Shown here in pieces: positions 12,421-23,756 of a stretch of 64,000 nt of DNA. The DNA lies in NCBI RefSeq assembly GCF_022201045.2, contig NC_068559.1, forward strand, positions 1,302,001 to 1,366,000, given 5' to 3'. How positions within the stretch are numbered: position 1 is the first letter of the stretch; the number at the start of each line of letters is the position of its first letter. The notes under the pieces were generated by a model, which saw nothing but the letters and a program-made list of their open reading frames with translations, was not told where the DNA came from and ran no database searches. The stretch is from Citrus sinensis. Its lineage: Eukaryota; Streptophyta; Magnoliopsida; Sapindales; Rutaceae. A program made the position numbers and the translations under genes.

Positions 12421-13024
12421 CACATGCTCCTTCATCACTGTTTCACTTGATTTTGGGAAATTTGGGTGGTTGTCAGTGTTAGCCGATTGCCTCCTAAAAT
12501 CTAAATCATGTCAAAATATTATGAACAGAATATTTTTATTTTTATTTTTATGGTTGTTGTTGTTATTTTTACTATTATTACTATAACAACTCATAGTTTT
12601 ATATTTATGGTTGTGTAAATAGGTAAAAGTTTTGAATCAAACGGCTTCAGTTCACTTCGAAGTTTGATATATCGAATAAAAAATTATTGAATATTCTTTT
12701 TCAAGTTTAGAACAAAATTGAATTTTTTCAATTCATTATTTTTAAATTAATCTCAATTAAACATATTCGTACTTAGATCGTATAAGATCACAAGATGCGA
12801 TTATTTAGACCTAAAAATTGGTTGCTTAAAAATTTTTTGTGCTCCCAATTATTAGTGAGCATTAAATTCAGATATTATCATATATCACTTTGATATTAGT
12901 ATGCTACATTGTTGCAGAGAATTTTATTTTTCAAATGATGTGTTTATTTTATGAGATTATCAGATAACCAATAGATTTAAATAAAATAAATAGCCGCATA
13001 TTAATGTCAGATAATAGTCCAATA
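12421..13024. other. Spacer between divergent Em and RNR2 genes
   Basis: AT-rich DNA with no coding signal. It separates two divergently transcribed genes whose start codons are 1.4 kb apart. Confidence 0.5.
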
Positions 13025-13084
13025 GCTCCAAGCGTGCCGCGCTGGCTCCAAGTGTGCCGCGCTGGCTCCAAGTGTGCCGCGCAT
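13025..13084. repeat. Three tandem copies of a GC-rich 20-mer
   Basis: The unit GCTCCAAGTGTGCCGCGCTG is repeated head-to-tail at 13025, 13045 and 13065. There is one C/T difference in the first copy, and the last copy ends CAT. It is far more GC-rich than its surroundings and lies about 310-340 bases upstream of the RNR2 TATA box. Confidence 0.95.
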
Positions 13085-13159
13085 CATTATTTAAGCGCCG
13101 TCCACGTTGATTCTGTGTGCCGTTTTTACTTTCAATTTCAAACTTCAAACCCCAAACTG

Positions 13160-13400
13160 GCGCCAATAAAAACTCCCTCCAAATCTCAAACATTTTCAAG
13201 TTCGTACCGAAATTTCCACAAGCTTCCCGCACAAAGCCTTGCCCAAATACGTAATTTCAGTTCTCGTATAGTTTCCCGAAACCACACACAAACACCGGAC
13301 CACTGACCACTCCACCAAATCCAATTTTCAATACCGTAACTACCCCTAATCTGAAAATTTCAAAAATCTCCAATCACGCTCCCAATTCCCTTGTATAAAT
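13160..13400 (+). promoter_or_regulatory. RNR2 core promoter with E2F-like site
   Basis: A TATA box (TATAAAT, 13394-13400) lies about 100 bases before the ATG, placing transcription start near 13425-13430. On the minus strand 13167-13160 reads ATTGGCGC, which fits the plant E2F consensus WTTSSCSS. A near match (CTTCCCGC) lies around 13224. E2F control of ribonucleotide reductase genes at G1/S is established in plants. Confidence 0.55.
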
Positions 13401-13498
13401 AACAGGCAATCGTCCTTCGTGTCTTCTCGTCCTCATCAAACCAAAGAAATAGAAAAAAAAACATCTCTCTATTCTCCCGAATTAGTGCGCTTACCAAA

Positions 13499-14488
13499 AT
13501 GCCCTCGATTCCCGAAGAGCCGCTCCTAGCCCCAAATCCCGATCGATTTTGCATGTTCCCGATTCAGTACCCACAAATTTGGGAAATGTACAAGAAAGCC
13601 GAAGCGTCGTTTTGGACTGCTGAGGAAGTTGATCTTTCGCAAGATCTCCGCCACTGGGAGGCCCTAACCGCTGACGAGAAGCACTTCGTCACGCACGTGC
13701 TCGCCTTCTTCGCAGCCTCCGACGGCATCGTCCTCGAGAACCTCGCCGGAAGGTTCATGACGGAGGTCCAGGTCGCCGAGGCTCGCGCCTTCTACGGCTT
13801 CCAAATCGCCATCGAGAACATCCACTCCGAAATGTACTCGCTGCTTCTAGAAACTTACATCAAAGACTCCGACGAAAAGAACCGTCTCTTTCACGCCATC
13901 GAGACGGTTCCCTGCGTCGCAAAGAAAGCCACGTGGGCGTTAAATTGGATCGACGGCTCGGAGACTTTCGCGGAGAGATTAATCGCGTTTGCTTGCGTGG
14001 AGGGGATTTTCTTCTCAGGGAGTTTTTGCGCGATATTTTGGCTCAAAAAGCGCGGGTTAATGCCGGGATTAACATTCTCAAACGAGTTGATCTCGCGAGA
14101 TGAGGGTCTCCACTGCGATTTCGCGTGCCTGTTGTACAGTTTATTGAGGACGAAGCTAAGCGAGGAGAGAGTGAAGGCGTTAGTGAAGGAGGCGGTGGAG
14201 ATAGAGAGAGAGTTTGTGTGCGATGCGCTGCCGTGCGCGTTGGTGGGGATGAATGGAGAATTGATGAGTCAGTACATAGAGTTTGTCGCGGATAGATTGT
14301 TGGGTGCGCTTGGGTACGGGAAGCTGTACGGTGTGGCGAATCCTTTTGATTGGATGGAGCTGATCTCGCTTCAAGGGAAGACTAATTTTTTTGAAAAGAG
14401 AGTTGGGGAATATCAAAAGGCTTCTGTTATGTCCAGTCTTAATGGGAATGGTGGGAACCATGTGTTTAAAATTGACGAAGATTTTTAA
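13499..14488 (+). CDS. TSO2: Ribonucleoside-diphosphate reductase small subunit (R2), TSO2-type
   Basis: R2 carries the diiron-tyrosyl radical that lets ribonucleotide reductase turn NDPs into dNDPs for DNA synthesis. This intronless 329-residue frame matches the usual length of plant R2. The iron ligands are all present: Asp75, Glu106, His109, Glu168, Glu202 and His205. The radical tyrosine is Tyr113, in the E-xx-H-xxx-Y block ENIHSEMY. The C-terminus FKIDEDF is the acidic tail that docks to the large subunit. Absence of introns is shared with Arabidopsis TSO2. The coding part is clearly more GC-rich than its flanks. A TATA box and an E2F-like site precede it. Confidence 0.96.
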   Translation: MPSIPEEPLLAPNPDRFCMFPIQYPQIWEMYKKAEASFWTAEEVDLSQDLRHWEALTADEKHFVTHVLAFFAASDGIVLENLAGRFMTEVQVAEARAFYGFQIAIENIHSEMYSLLLETYIKDSDEKNRLFHAIETVPCVAKKATWALNWIDGSETFAERLIAFACVEGIFFSGSFCAIFWLKKRGLMPGLTFSNELISRDEGLHCDFACLLYSLLRTKLSEERVKALVKEAVEIEREFVCDALPCALVGMNGELMSQYIEFVADRLLGALGYGKLYGVANPFDWMELISLQGKTNFFEKRVGEYQKASVMSSLNGNGGNHVFKIDEDF

Positions 14489-15435
14489 GAGTCGTATAAT
14501 TGTAATATTACGTAAGTGTGGTGGCTTTTATTTGCTTGTTTTGTTAGTTTCTTTGCTTAAGATATGATACAAAATCTTAATTCACATCTCTGTTATGTTC
14601 ATTTTTACTTGGATAATAATATTATGGTCTTATTCTCTTTCTAATTTGGCTTCCTTTTGGTTCATGTGGCCTTGGTGGGTTTTGTTTAATATTGGAGGAA
14701 TTGTTGATGTGATGATTTTTATTGAGATTCTTTTTAATTTGCAGCTTATTTCCATTCTTTTGCCTATGGTGTGGGTTTGACATCAAATGTTGTTCATTTA
14801 GGGAAGATGAATTTATAGTCTTGTACTCTGCATGCAAGATTCTGACATTTTCGTTGCACTCCCAATTAACAATTGCTCTTCATATTAAGAAACTTGGATA
14901 TGAATTAATTCACTCGAAGAATTAACCGCTTTTAAATTACAAAAGCAAATTTGAAGCTGATTCTATTATCATGACATTGTACAATGACAAATTGTAGATG
15001 TCTGTTTACGTGGTTCTGTATATCCATGCTTGACACTATTTTGCACACAGTTTAGTCTATCTCAACTCTTTTATCGTTTTTGTTTTTGATTTCAAATGTT
15101 CAGATTTTGCGTACAATTTCCAATCAATATTATTATTTTTGGGGTTTGATGTCAGATGTATATGATGGTAAATTCTGCTTGCAGCTTCAGGTTTCAACAG
15201 TTTTCCCTTGAACATTTGCCTTTCATGTACATTAAGAAGATTCGACATGGATATTTAAAGCACATTTTGATGTAGTCCTCTAGTTAATTATCTGAAAGCT
15301 ATGTTGTCTTCTATTCTTCTTCTTCATTTTGATTCCCTTTTCCTATTCTGTAGATATTGTTTTGACCACTAAGAGGTCTGAGCCGTGAAGAGTTGAGGCA
15401 GAAGCAGAGGCTACCTTTAACTCTTTCAAAAGGAT
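14489..15435. other. RNR2 3' UTR and intergenic DNA
   Basis: The first 100-200 bases are probably the RNR2 3' UTR. The remainder is AT-rich with no conserved frame on either strand. Confidence 0.4.
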
Positions 15436-15560
15436 AAATGCAAAGATTCAGAGAACAAAAGGCAACTGCAAGGTTCTGTATCTGTCTGGATTCCTCTACC
15501 AGAAAGCTGGATGAAACTGAATGTGGGTGCGGCAACAAATGCGGATAAAAAAGATTGAAG
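15436..15560 (+). pseudogene. Possible LINE-type RNase H-like fragment
   Basis: One frame reads VSVWIPLPESWMKLNVGAATNADKK then stop. This resembles the start of the RNase H-like domain found at the end of plant LINE polyproteins, where W-x-PP-x-GW-x-KLNVDGA is typical. The catalytic first Asp is replaced by Gly here. The match is short and no reverse transcriptase is present beside it. Confidence 0.4.
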
Positions 15561-16532
15561 TATTGAGAGCAGCAATGCAGGATACAGGATAACAATACAG
15601 CATCTGTTTGTTTAGTTTTACTTTAATAATAATATTTTAGTTCTCTAATGTTTGCTGGTATACTAGAAACTCAGGTATGGTTATGTATTGACTTGAAGCA
15701 TTGTTTCTACGAGTTCTCGAGTGTGGACGCAAATGTTTTAAAATGCATATTTGAAGTTGGATTGCGTTGTCCAGATACAGTACAGTGATAAATTAGAGCT
15801 AGACAAAGCAATTCGGTTTTAAATTTTCATTTCAGAATGCATGTAGATGTTAACACTTGGGGATTGTTACTGTTTTGATAGTCTGCTTGCTCAAAGCCTA
15901 AAACGTCTGAATCCTATGATTCTTTTCATTTTGATTCCTTTTTCCCCTTTGTGCGGATGTTGATTTATTGTACACTGTTGCATTGCTCTGTCTGTGTAGC
16001 CGTGCTTGACACACAATCTTTCTGAATTCTCTTTTTTTTTTTTTCGGATTGCGGTTCTGTTTTAATCTTTTTTTTTTAAATATCAAATAAATGTATCAAA
16101 TAACACCGTGGCAGCAGCCCCTAAAACTCAAGAACTTGGATGAGTGCTTAGCAAGTTCTTCTATGATGTTCTCCCACTGTCCCACACGAGTATATTTCAA
16201 TGTGAACCCAAAAAAAAATCTTTTCGTAGACTTATTTGGATTTTGGGCATGAACTGTTTGTTCAAAGAAAGTCCCTAAATTGACGAGGAAGAATCCGTTA
16301 GTTGATCGGGTGAAAAGGGTATTTCTTATCATTCTAAAGGACTGCTCCATTGCTTAATTGCAGTTATATCTCAATAAATTTACTCAAATTTTTCTTTAGG
16401 ATGAGACTTGTAAGTTTATATTGTTTTTTTTTTAAAAAAAAAAAAAAAAGGACAAACGGGTTCTGCTCATAATAATCTAAAGCAAAAGTTCGGAGAATAT
16501 TATCTTAGTGAACTGTCAGTATATATCATATC
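15561..16532. other. Intergenic, no gene seen
   Basis: AT-rich DNA with a T/A homopolymer junction at about 16420-16450. No supported gene on either strand. Confidence 0.4.
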
Positions 16533-16995
16533 ATGGAAAACGGTAGAAATAATGAGGAGGACAGGATATCTGCTCTCCCGGAACCAATGCTGCACCACAT
16601 ACTGTCATCCTTGTTGCTTGAAGATGTTGTTCGAACTATTACATTGTCTAAACTATAGAAACAATCCTGGCTTACATTCCCGAATTATATCTGCTCGCAA
16701 CTGCTCTGAAGAAGTTGCCCGTTGTTAGTAGGAAGTTGGCCGTTGCTAGTAGGATGTTGATTGAAATTAAGATTGAGACTCCGAATTTAAGTATCTTCGA
16801 ATATAAGGGTTAAGATAGAGCATACTATAGCATCACTAGATTTTGGTGCTGAAGAAATTTTGGGTATCTTTGCCGGAGGAGTCGTCTGATTCTGAAAACG
16901 ATGATGAGTCTGAGTCTGATAGCGATGGCGGTCTTGATTATTGCATTGATGATGATAATGATGGCGGTGGTCTTGATTTTTCAAGCGATTATTAG
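16533..16995 (+). pseudogene. F-box/LRR-type protein fragment, broken
   Basis: The 41-codon start (MENGRNNEEDRISALPEPML, then HHILSSLLLEDVVRTITLSKL) is a plant F-box: D-RIS-LP-x-x-x-L-H-H-I-L-S-x-L. A TAG at 16656 interrupts it where the family has Leu-Ser-Lys-x-Trp. Reading continues as KQSWLTFPNY. After a deletion comes KIETPNLSIFEYKG (about 16769-16810), typical of the LRR part of F-box/FBD proteins, then a stop. An acidic tail (ESSDSENDDESESDSDGG, from about 16878) ends at 16995. Most of the LRR region is missing, so it is not functional. In plants F-box proteins are substrate receptors of SCF ubiquitin ligases. Confidence 0.75.
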
Positions 16996-17430
16996 TTTGT
17001 CCAAACTAAAATTAATATATACAATTTACTCTCTACCATTTTTATTATATCTAAAAAAAACTCTTTACACAAAGAATTTATATTTTATAGGAAAAAAAAG
17101 TGGAAATGAGTCATTTCCTTGATACTTTATTTTAAAAATATAAATTATTTATTTATTATAATAAAAAAATTAAAAAATAAAAATTACAAGAAAAATATCT
17201 TATTATTGATTTTTTTAAAACATAAATTTATTATTTTTATTATTTAATTATTTAATTTATAATTATATGTATATGACTTATTAATTTATAATAAATATGA
17301 ATAAAAATGTATTTAAAAATAAAAGTAATTTTGTAAAATCATGGTGGCAGGGGATTATTAGTTATTATGAAAATAATAAGCAAGTAAATGATATATATTA
17401 ATTTCAATAGATGAATTGGTAATTTTCAAT
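16995..17430. mobile_element. MITE-like element, copy 1
   Basis: About 435 bp of very AT-rich, non-coding DNA. Its ends are inverted repeats: CTAAAATTAATATATACAAT near 17005-17028, and the reverse complement of AAATGATATATATTAATTTC near 17395-17405. The whole element is similar to the reverse complement of copy 2 at 17695-18150. Ends are approximate and no target-site duplication was resolved. Confidence 0.6.
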
Positions 17431-17694
17431 ATTGAATCTCATTTTTACTGCATATATAAATAAGTATTGTTTTCAACTATTGCAGTTGGTTGTTGGCAGC
17501 TTCTTGAATGGTTGTTAAATGTTATGTTTTCTACTTCGTTTTTTTTAATGATTTATGATATAGATGTGGAGTTGACAAAATTTCTAGGGTTTAAGGTAGC
17601 TAATTGGATTGAATTTTATTTTTTTTTTCTAAATGAGTGCATTGCCAAATGGTGTCAAGAGTTTCAAAAATTTTATTAAATTTTTGAGGGAAAT
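17431..17694. other. Spacer between the two inverted MITE copies
   Basis: Contains an open stretch of about 70 codons, 17467-17679, with no recognised similarity. It may be the continuation of the broken F-box locus or random. Confidence 0.3.
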
Positions 17695-18150
17695 AGTCAG
17701 TTTCCCTTTTACTGAAATTAATATATATATCATTTACTCCGTATTGTTTTCAAAATAGGCAATGATCGTCAGGTAGCATAATTTTACAATATTACTCTTA
17801 TTTTCAAATATATTTTTATTCATATTTATTATAAATTAAATAAATCATATAAATAGAAATTAAACTAAAAAAATCAAAGTACCAAAAATAAGAAATATAT
17901 GTTTTAGTGTGAATAAAAATTATTATTAATATATTTTTCTTGTATTTTTGTTATTTTTAAATATTTATCTCATAACAAATATATATTTTATATTATCAAG
18001 ATAAATTATCAAGCAAAAAACTCATTTATTCCTATTTTCCTTCAAAACTTTTGGTTTCATGAAAGTTATTAGATGTTATGAAAACAAAAGTGGAGTAAGT
18101 GGTGTATATTGATTTAAATAGTGGGGAAATTGATAATCTCTCAAATTTGG
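17695..18150. mobile_element. MITE-like element, copy 2, inverted relative to copy 1
   Basis: Begins with ACTGAAATTAATATATATAT and ends with the inverse theme near 18094-18121 (GTAAGTGGTGTATATTGATT). Its interior (TTTTTATTCATATTTATTAT near 17810) matches the reverse complement of the copy-1 interior near 17282-17312. The ATATTTTTCTTGTA stretch near 17931 likewise matches copy 1 in reverse near 17200. Confidence 0.6.
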
Positions 18151-19240
18151 GTGTACGAGGTACATTTTAAAGTGCTGGCAGCCCATCTTGTCAAAAATTG
18201 AATGATACATCTCAAGTTAAAATATAAGCTTGTATATGCAATGATAAACTTGTGATTGACGATGAAAATTTATAACAGTTATAACATATAATAGCTGGTT
18301 CGTAAACACCAATAGCTATGGTCTATGGAGTAAAAGTTGATAGATATTTAGTAATAAGAAGTAGAAATAATAACAATAATAATAATAAAATTGTAACCAA
18401 TGAAATTAGTTTTCCTACGTAATTTTTAATCAGTTTCTTTTTTTTTTTCACTACAAATTCCAAATTCAATAATGCTATATGCATAACTTTGACAATATAA
18501 TAAACCTTAATAAGTATAGTGTAACTAACAACGTAAAAAAATGACAAATTTGAAAGCCTCGTAAGTCATAACACATAACATTATAATCTATCTTTCTTTT
18601 CTTATCATTTAAAAAAAAAAAATCAAATTGATCACAAATAGTTAAAAGAATGTGCTCTAATCACACTTGTTGCCTTACGTAATCTGTAAGGTATAGCCCT
18701 GGCTAAGCCCGTCATACTCATAAGAGGCATTGCAACTTACAATGGTTATGATGTAGTCTTATTGAAAAACTATATTTGCTAGACACAACTTGAATGCATT
18801 GTAACATATAACCGTTGAAATGTAAACTGATTCGAAAATGTCACCTGCTAGACAAATTAAGACATTCAAGCTTAATAATCATTGTCATCTAGAAGACTAG
18901 AACCTTGCAATATTTTTTTGAAATTGACGTGATCTTCTTCTATTTGTCCTGTAGAATGAATCATTATATCTGACCCAGTTCACGAGTGTACTAAAACAAC
19001 AGCAGCTACATTGTGACTGGGAATCGGCAGGCGTTATAAAAGGATGGGCGTTTGCAACTGCGGAAAGCTTCTTGCCACCAAATGCCAAGCAACTACAAGT
19101 CAAAATAAATACATATATTATATGCCATCGAACAATCCAAAAGATTGATTCTGTTCACGGTAAAATCTTTAACCAAGCGCCAATATTGAGCTTTGAAGCT
19201 ACAATAATTGAATTTCTCTGTTTTTTTTAATTACATGATA
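18151..19240. other. Intergenic, no gene seen
   Basis: AT-rich DNA with an imperfect AAT/AAC simple repeat near 18365-18390. Short open frames here have no recognisable features. Confidence 0.35.
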
Positions 19241-19660
19241 CTAATACTCATATTATAACTCATATTAAATAAAATTATTATTAATATATTTACAATCAGA
19301 CAATTATTGGTACTTGTCTTACATTAAATCTTATATAAAATTGTCCAAACCTTATTATCCATAATATTCATATTATATGGGATTATTATTAATATATTTA
19401 CAATCAAACAATTACTGAAACTAGTTTTATATTAAATTTTACATAGCACTACCCAGATCTTATTATCCATAATTAAAAAGGAATTTAAGATAATTATTAG
19501 GACTAATCTTACATTAGATCTTATATACCACTCTCAAATACGACCTTTGCTCAATTATTATCTATAATTGGGAAGGAATTTAAGTCCCCATAAAATTTTG
19601 TTGGAGCTCGAATTTATTATCTACAATTAAGAACGAATTTGAACTCCCACAAAGAATCTA
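19241..19660. repeat. Degenerate internal repeat, about 105-110 bp period
   Basis: Units containing TTATTATTAATATATTTACA, then ACATTAAATCTTATAT, then CTTATTATCCATAATT recur near 19270, 19380 and, more diverged, 19490-19580. A further GGAATTTAAG/CGAATTTGAACTCC theme recurs near 19480, 19570 and 19635. It is probably an old transposon or satellite fragment. Confidence 0.55.
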
Positions 19661-20480
19661 TAAGGGCAAGGGGCTCTGCCACTCGGCCTTTGGTGAAGTT
19701 CTCTATTAACAATTAACAAACACCCTCCACATGCGACATTTTTCAATTTATATATCTTTTCATACTATAATAATTGAATGATGAAACTTTTGTGTTATGA
19801 GCTCTTTTAAATTTTTTAAAATCTCATGCAACTTGTATTAACAACTGTGGATGGTTAAGATATATATATTCATGTATGATATCCACCAACTACTAATTTA
19901 CTATCTTATATTTTACTCAAAAGAATCTCGACTAAGAAGATATCATAGTTGACTATAAATATATAATTCACATAAATGACGCCCATATAGGCCCCTATAG
20001 TTTAACCTAATATCTAAGTAGTGTTACGAATTAATACAAAAATCTTTTTTTTTTGTTAGTGTCTTTCATTTATTTGGAGATGTCAAATGCATTTTCAATT
20101 TTTAACTTAAGGAGCAACAATAGTTCCCTTTAAAAAAAAAAGGGAAAAAAGATATGTGTGTCTACTTTTAAAGTTTGTACATTACAGCAAATCAAAATAA
20201 ATATCTGTGTGTCCTTTTTATTACGAAGATTAGTCTCATTGTGGTATAGCTGTTCATTTTCGTTATATGTTAAACAATAACAAAACAACCATAATATTAA
20301 AATTAATAATTTTTACATATTTGAAAAAAATAAATGAACAAATAATAATACCACCAATCAGATCTGGAGACTGGAATTAGTTGGACAACAACTCATCGAA
20401 GCGATCCAAAGTTTTGCCGGCGCCAGTCAGCCTTTGGCGCAAGGCACCGACTTTCATCAAATTAGCCATAACCACATGTT
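19661..20480. other. Intergenic, no gene seen
   Basis: AT-rich DNA leading into the PP2C promoter. No gene is supported. Confidence 0.4.
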
Positions 20481-20486
20481 TAACTT

Positions 20487-20732
20487 TTGACCACCGACGT
20501 GGCCCAGCAAGATCGCGCTACGTGTCCAATTCACGCTTTAAGGAGAAAATAAATAATAAATAATAGAGACTCAGTCTCCGCAGTTTTTAACGTGTTTGAC
20601 CGTTGGCGGAAGTCAGTCAGAGAAAAACAACCGCCTCATTCTTCCTTCCGTCTAAAAGTTAACCGAACTGAACCGAGTCCATCCAAGTCAATCCTCCAAA
20701 CGACACCGTTTGCTTCAACGCTTATATATATA
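20487..20732 (+). promoter_or_regulatory. PP2C promoter with three W-boxes and TATA
   Basis: TTGACC lies at 20487-20492 and at 20596-20601. TTGACT is read on the minus strand at 20691-20686. These are W-box motifs recognised by WRKY factors. A TATATATATA stretch at 20723-20732, about 77 bases before the ATG, is the likely TATA box. The cluster suggests stress or defence induction, which is an inference. Confidence 0.5.
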
Positions 20733-20808
20733 TTCCCGGCGAAGCCATAACTTCAAAAAAAAGTAGCTAAGAAACAGAAAAAGAAAATTTAGGAGAAAGA
20801 AAAAAAAA

Positions 20809-22338
20809 ATGCCGTGCGCCGTAGCGGTACCGAACTCGCCGATTTTTTCGCCGACGATAATTCCGTCAGTGCATCGCTATCCATCATCATCTCCGAGAAT
20901 CCATGGTCCAGCAATGGCAGCACCACCACCTCCAGTACCGCCAACGCCAACACTATCGTTTCAGGTTCGAGAAGTGAAGAAGGACGCTGGCGGCGGTTCG
21001 GTTTTGAAGAGGAAGAGGCCGGCTAGGTTAGATATACCATTGACGTCGGGGATTACTAATGGTCCGGGATTGAAGACGACGCCATGTGGCGACGATAGAT
21101 TGGATGAGGTGGAAGTTGACGGAGAAGGTTATTCTGTTTATTGTAAGAGAGGAAAGAGAGGCTCTGTAATGGAGGATCGATACTCGGCTCTGGTTGACCT
21201 CAATAGCCTGTCGAAACAGGTATTAACAAAGTGTAATTTCATTAATGTTATTCTAATTTGGGCCGCTGAATGCTGATCTTAAAGTCGTGTGTCTATTGCT
21301 GATACATTAGGGGTGTACCTTTAGTTTAGGTTTTAAGTAGCTTTTTCTCTTCTATTAGTTAGTTTAAGATGTTCATGACGGAAACCCTAAATTGGCTATG
21401 TTTTTTAACATTGTTTATTGTGCAGGCTCTGTTTGGTGTTTTTGATGGGCATGGAGGGGCGAAAGCTGCTGAATTTGCAGAGAAGAATTTAGATAAGAAC
21501 ATTATGGCTGAAATGTGTTCTGGTAAATTTGAACACGAGTGCATCAGGAATGCAATTAGAAATGGCTATTTGGCAACTGATACCGAGTTTCTGAAGGAAA
21601 ATCTCGGTGGTGGTGTTTGTTGCGTTACTGCATTGATACAAAAAGGCCATCTTGTGGTTTCAAATGCTGGTGACTGTCGTGCTGTCTTGAGCCGCAGAGG
21701 AGTTGCTGAAGCACTAACTTCTGATCACCATCCGTCCAGGGAAGACGAGAAAGACAGAATTGAAGCATTGGTGAGTGCAAGCTTGTGTTTTTGCTTTGTT
21801 CAATGAAGTGAGTAATTGTCCACATTATGATTGATTAAAGGCTTTGCTAACTCTGTTTTTGTTTTTATATGTTTGCAGGGGGGCTATGTGGATTGTTACA
21901 ATGGTGTTTGGAGAATTCAGGGATCTCTTGCTGTGTCAAGAGGAATTGGAGATAAACATTTTAAAACATGGGTTACAGCTGAACCAGAAACTAAAGTGTT
22001 CAAGATTAACCCAGAGTGCGAGTTCTTAATCCTAGCTTCTGATGGCCTTTGGGACAAGGTGATTACTTTTTCCAATCCACATTTATTTATTGTAATCCCC
22101 TTTGGACTTTGCTGTGACTTGGATGATTTGAAAAACATTTGATTTTGATCGGGTTTATTCTTTCTCATTGCAGGTTTCGAATCAGGATGCAATAGACCTA
22201 GTTCGCCCATTTTGCGTAGGAGTAGATAAACCAGAGCCATTTTCTGCTTGTAAAAAGCTAGCAAACTTATCTTTAAAGAGAGGTTCCATGGATGATATAA
22301 GTGTTATGATCATTCAATTGGGTAATTTTGCTGTGTGA
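20809..22338 (+). CDS. PP2C5: Protein phosphatase 2C, clade B (MAPK phosphatase, PP2C5/AP2C-like)
   Basis: Exons 20809-21219, 21426-21770, 21879-22058 and 22174-22338 join to 366 residues. PP2Cs are metal-dependent Ser/Thr phosphatases. The catalytic motifs are present: MEDR with Glu122-Asp123, VFDGHGG with Asp144, [29 protein letters not shown] with Asp307, and GSMDDISVM with Asp352-Asp353. The N-terminal 80 residues are Pro/Ser-rich and carry [13 protein letters not shown] (residues 66-78). This fits a MAP-kinase docking motif (basic cluster, spacer, Leu-x-Ile), the hallmark of clade B phosphatases that dephosphorylate MPK3, MPK4 and MPK6. The start follows a purine-rich leader and the A-run before ATG. 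Its neighbours Em6 and ALG11 support the PP2C5 identity by synteny. AP2C1-like is the alternative. Confidence 0.93.
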
Positions 22339-23756
22339 TTTTAGTTGGAGGAGCGGAAAAGTATTCAGATTAAGATAAGGTGATCTTTCTTCTTCCCTGG
22401 CAAGTGTTTTTTAAAGAAACTTGCTACTGAAGAAGCTGGAGTTCCAGCTTTTTTGGATTTTTTTCCCTCAGTATCTGGTAGCCAACAGTGATCACAGGGA
22501 GAGTGGTAATTACAATAGTGTTTGAAGACAATGATGGCGGTAATAGAAAATGACATTGTGGTACAGGAGTCAAGATTTTAGGTTCAATTTTGTGCTGGGA
22601 ATAGCTGCAACTTTGTATATATAATCATAGTTTTGAAGATCAAATTATAACCCAGCTAGATCTTACTTCTAAGCACTGCTTATATATATTATTAATAAAA
22701 GAATTGATTATTTCCTTGTTTTCTATGTTATGGATAATACTTTTTTAATCTCTTCATATTCGCTGTTAGCTGGCTGGTAATTGCCAGCTTGCATATCAAT
22801 AAATCAAAGGAAGATTAAATGCGCAGGAATCTTTTGTTGGTGATAATGCTGCTCAGTTGACCTACAAAAATTGTCAATTAACAATCTGTAATCCCTCGTC
22901 ACTGTAGATAAAAATCTGGAGAATTCCGCAATTGACAGCTAGTGTTCCACGAGCTGCTGTTTTTAGCTCCTTTGTTAGACCAAGTGAGTCGTGTTTGCAA
23001 CTGGCTAAAGCATATTATTTTATGCCTTCGGCTATTGAAATAAATTATTGTCTGATTTATAAGAGATTGATTGTTTTTACCGTAACTAGGTTTATTCAAA
23101 TATTATCTCAAATATTTGGTACAAAATCTACTAACTACGTACGGACTTGAACTTGGGAAGTAATTGTCACCCTACTGATTAGTGGTTTCCGAGATAATTT
23201 GTTTTAGAATTTCAATGTCTACATTTTGTATAACAACTGGACTCCATAGGCGTAATGTTCCATTTTATTTAAACAAATATTGGAGTTGCGTTATAATAAA
23301 GATAAAGCTATGTAAAAGAACTCTCAGCAGATCATCAGGTACTGAAAGTGAAAAGCAACGAATCAAACTTTTGTATGTAGAGATTAAAGAGATAGATTGA
23401 CTGTGCTTTAAAGTGATGCTCTTTATATGTATGGTCAAAATGACTGCTTTTGTAGAAGTTAATAGGTGACTGGTTGGGCTTTGCTCTTCATTTTTGGATG
23501 CATTAGGCTGCTGGGGCCGACTTTGTTTACGCAATCAATAGATTTTTACTTTCGATGGCAACTCCTAACAACCCTTTAAAAACTCCCATGAAATTTCACT
23601 GTTTATATTTATAGCTCTTTCTTTGATGAAAAAGTTTGAATTAAATTTTACCGTCGTGATAATAAATCATTTAAATTGTAAATATATTATTCTAAAATAA
23701 AATACTAATTATTAGATAATTTATTTTTTCATTGATTCAATATTATTTACATCATT
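22339..23756. other. PP2C 3' UTR and intergenic DNA
   Basis: Bases 22339 to about 22700 are probably the 3' UTR. Beyond that no conserved coding or RNA signal was seen. Confidence 0.4.

Noticed and set aside
13004-13306. Plus-strand frame of 100 codons upstream of RNR2
   Set aside because: It runs through the GC-rich triplicate, the E2F-like site and promoter sequence, and has no recognisable protein character.
20381-20563. Short frame before the PP2C gene
   Set aside because: It overlaps W-boxes and promoter sequence and shows no similarity or splice link to the PP2C.
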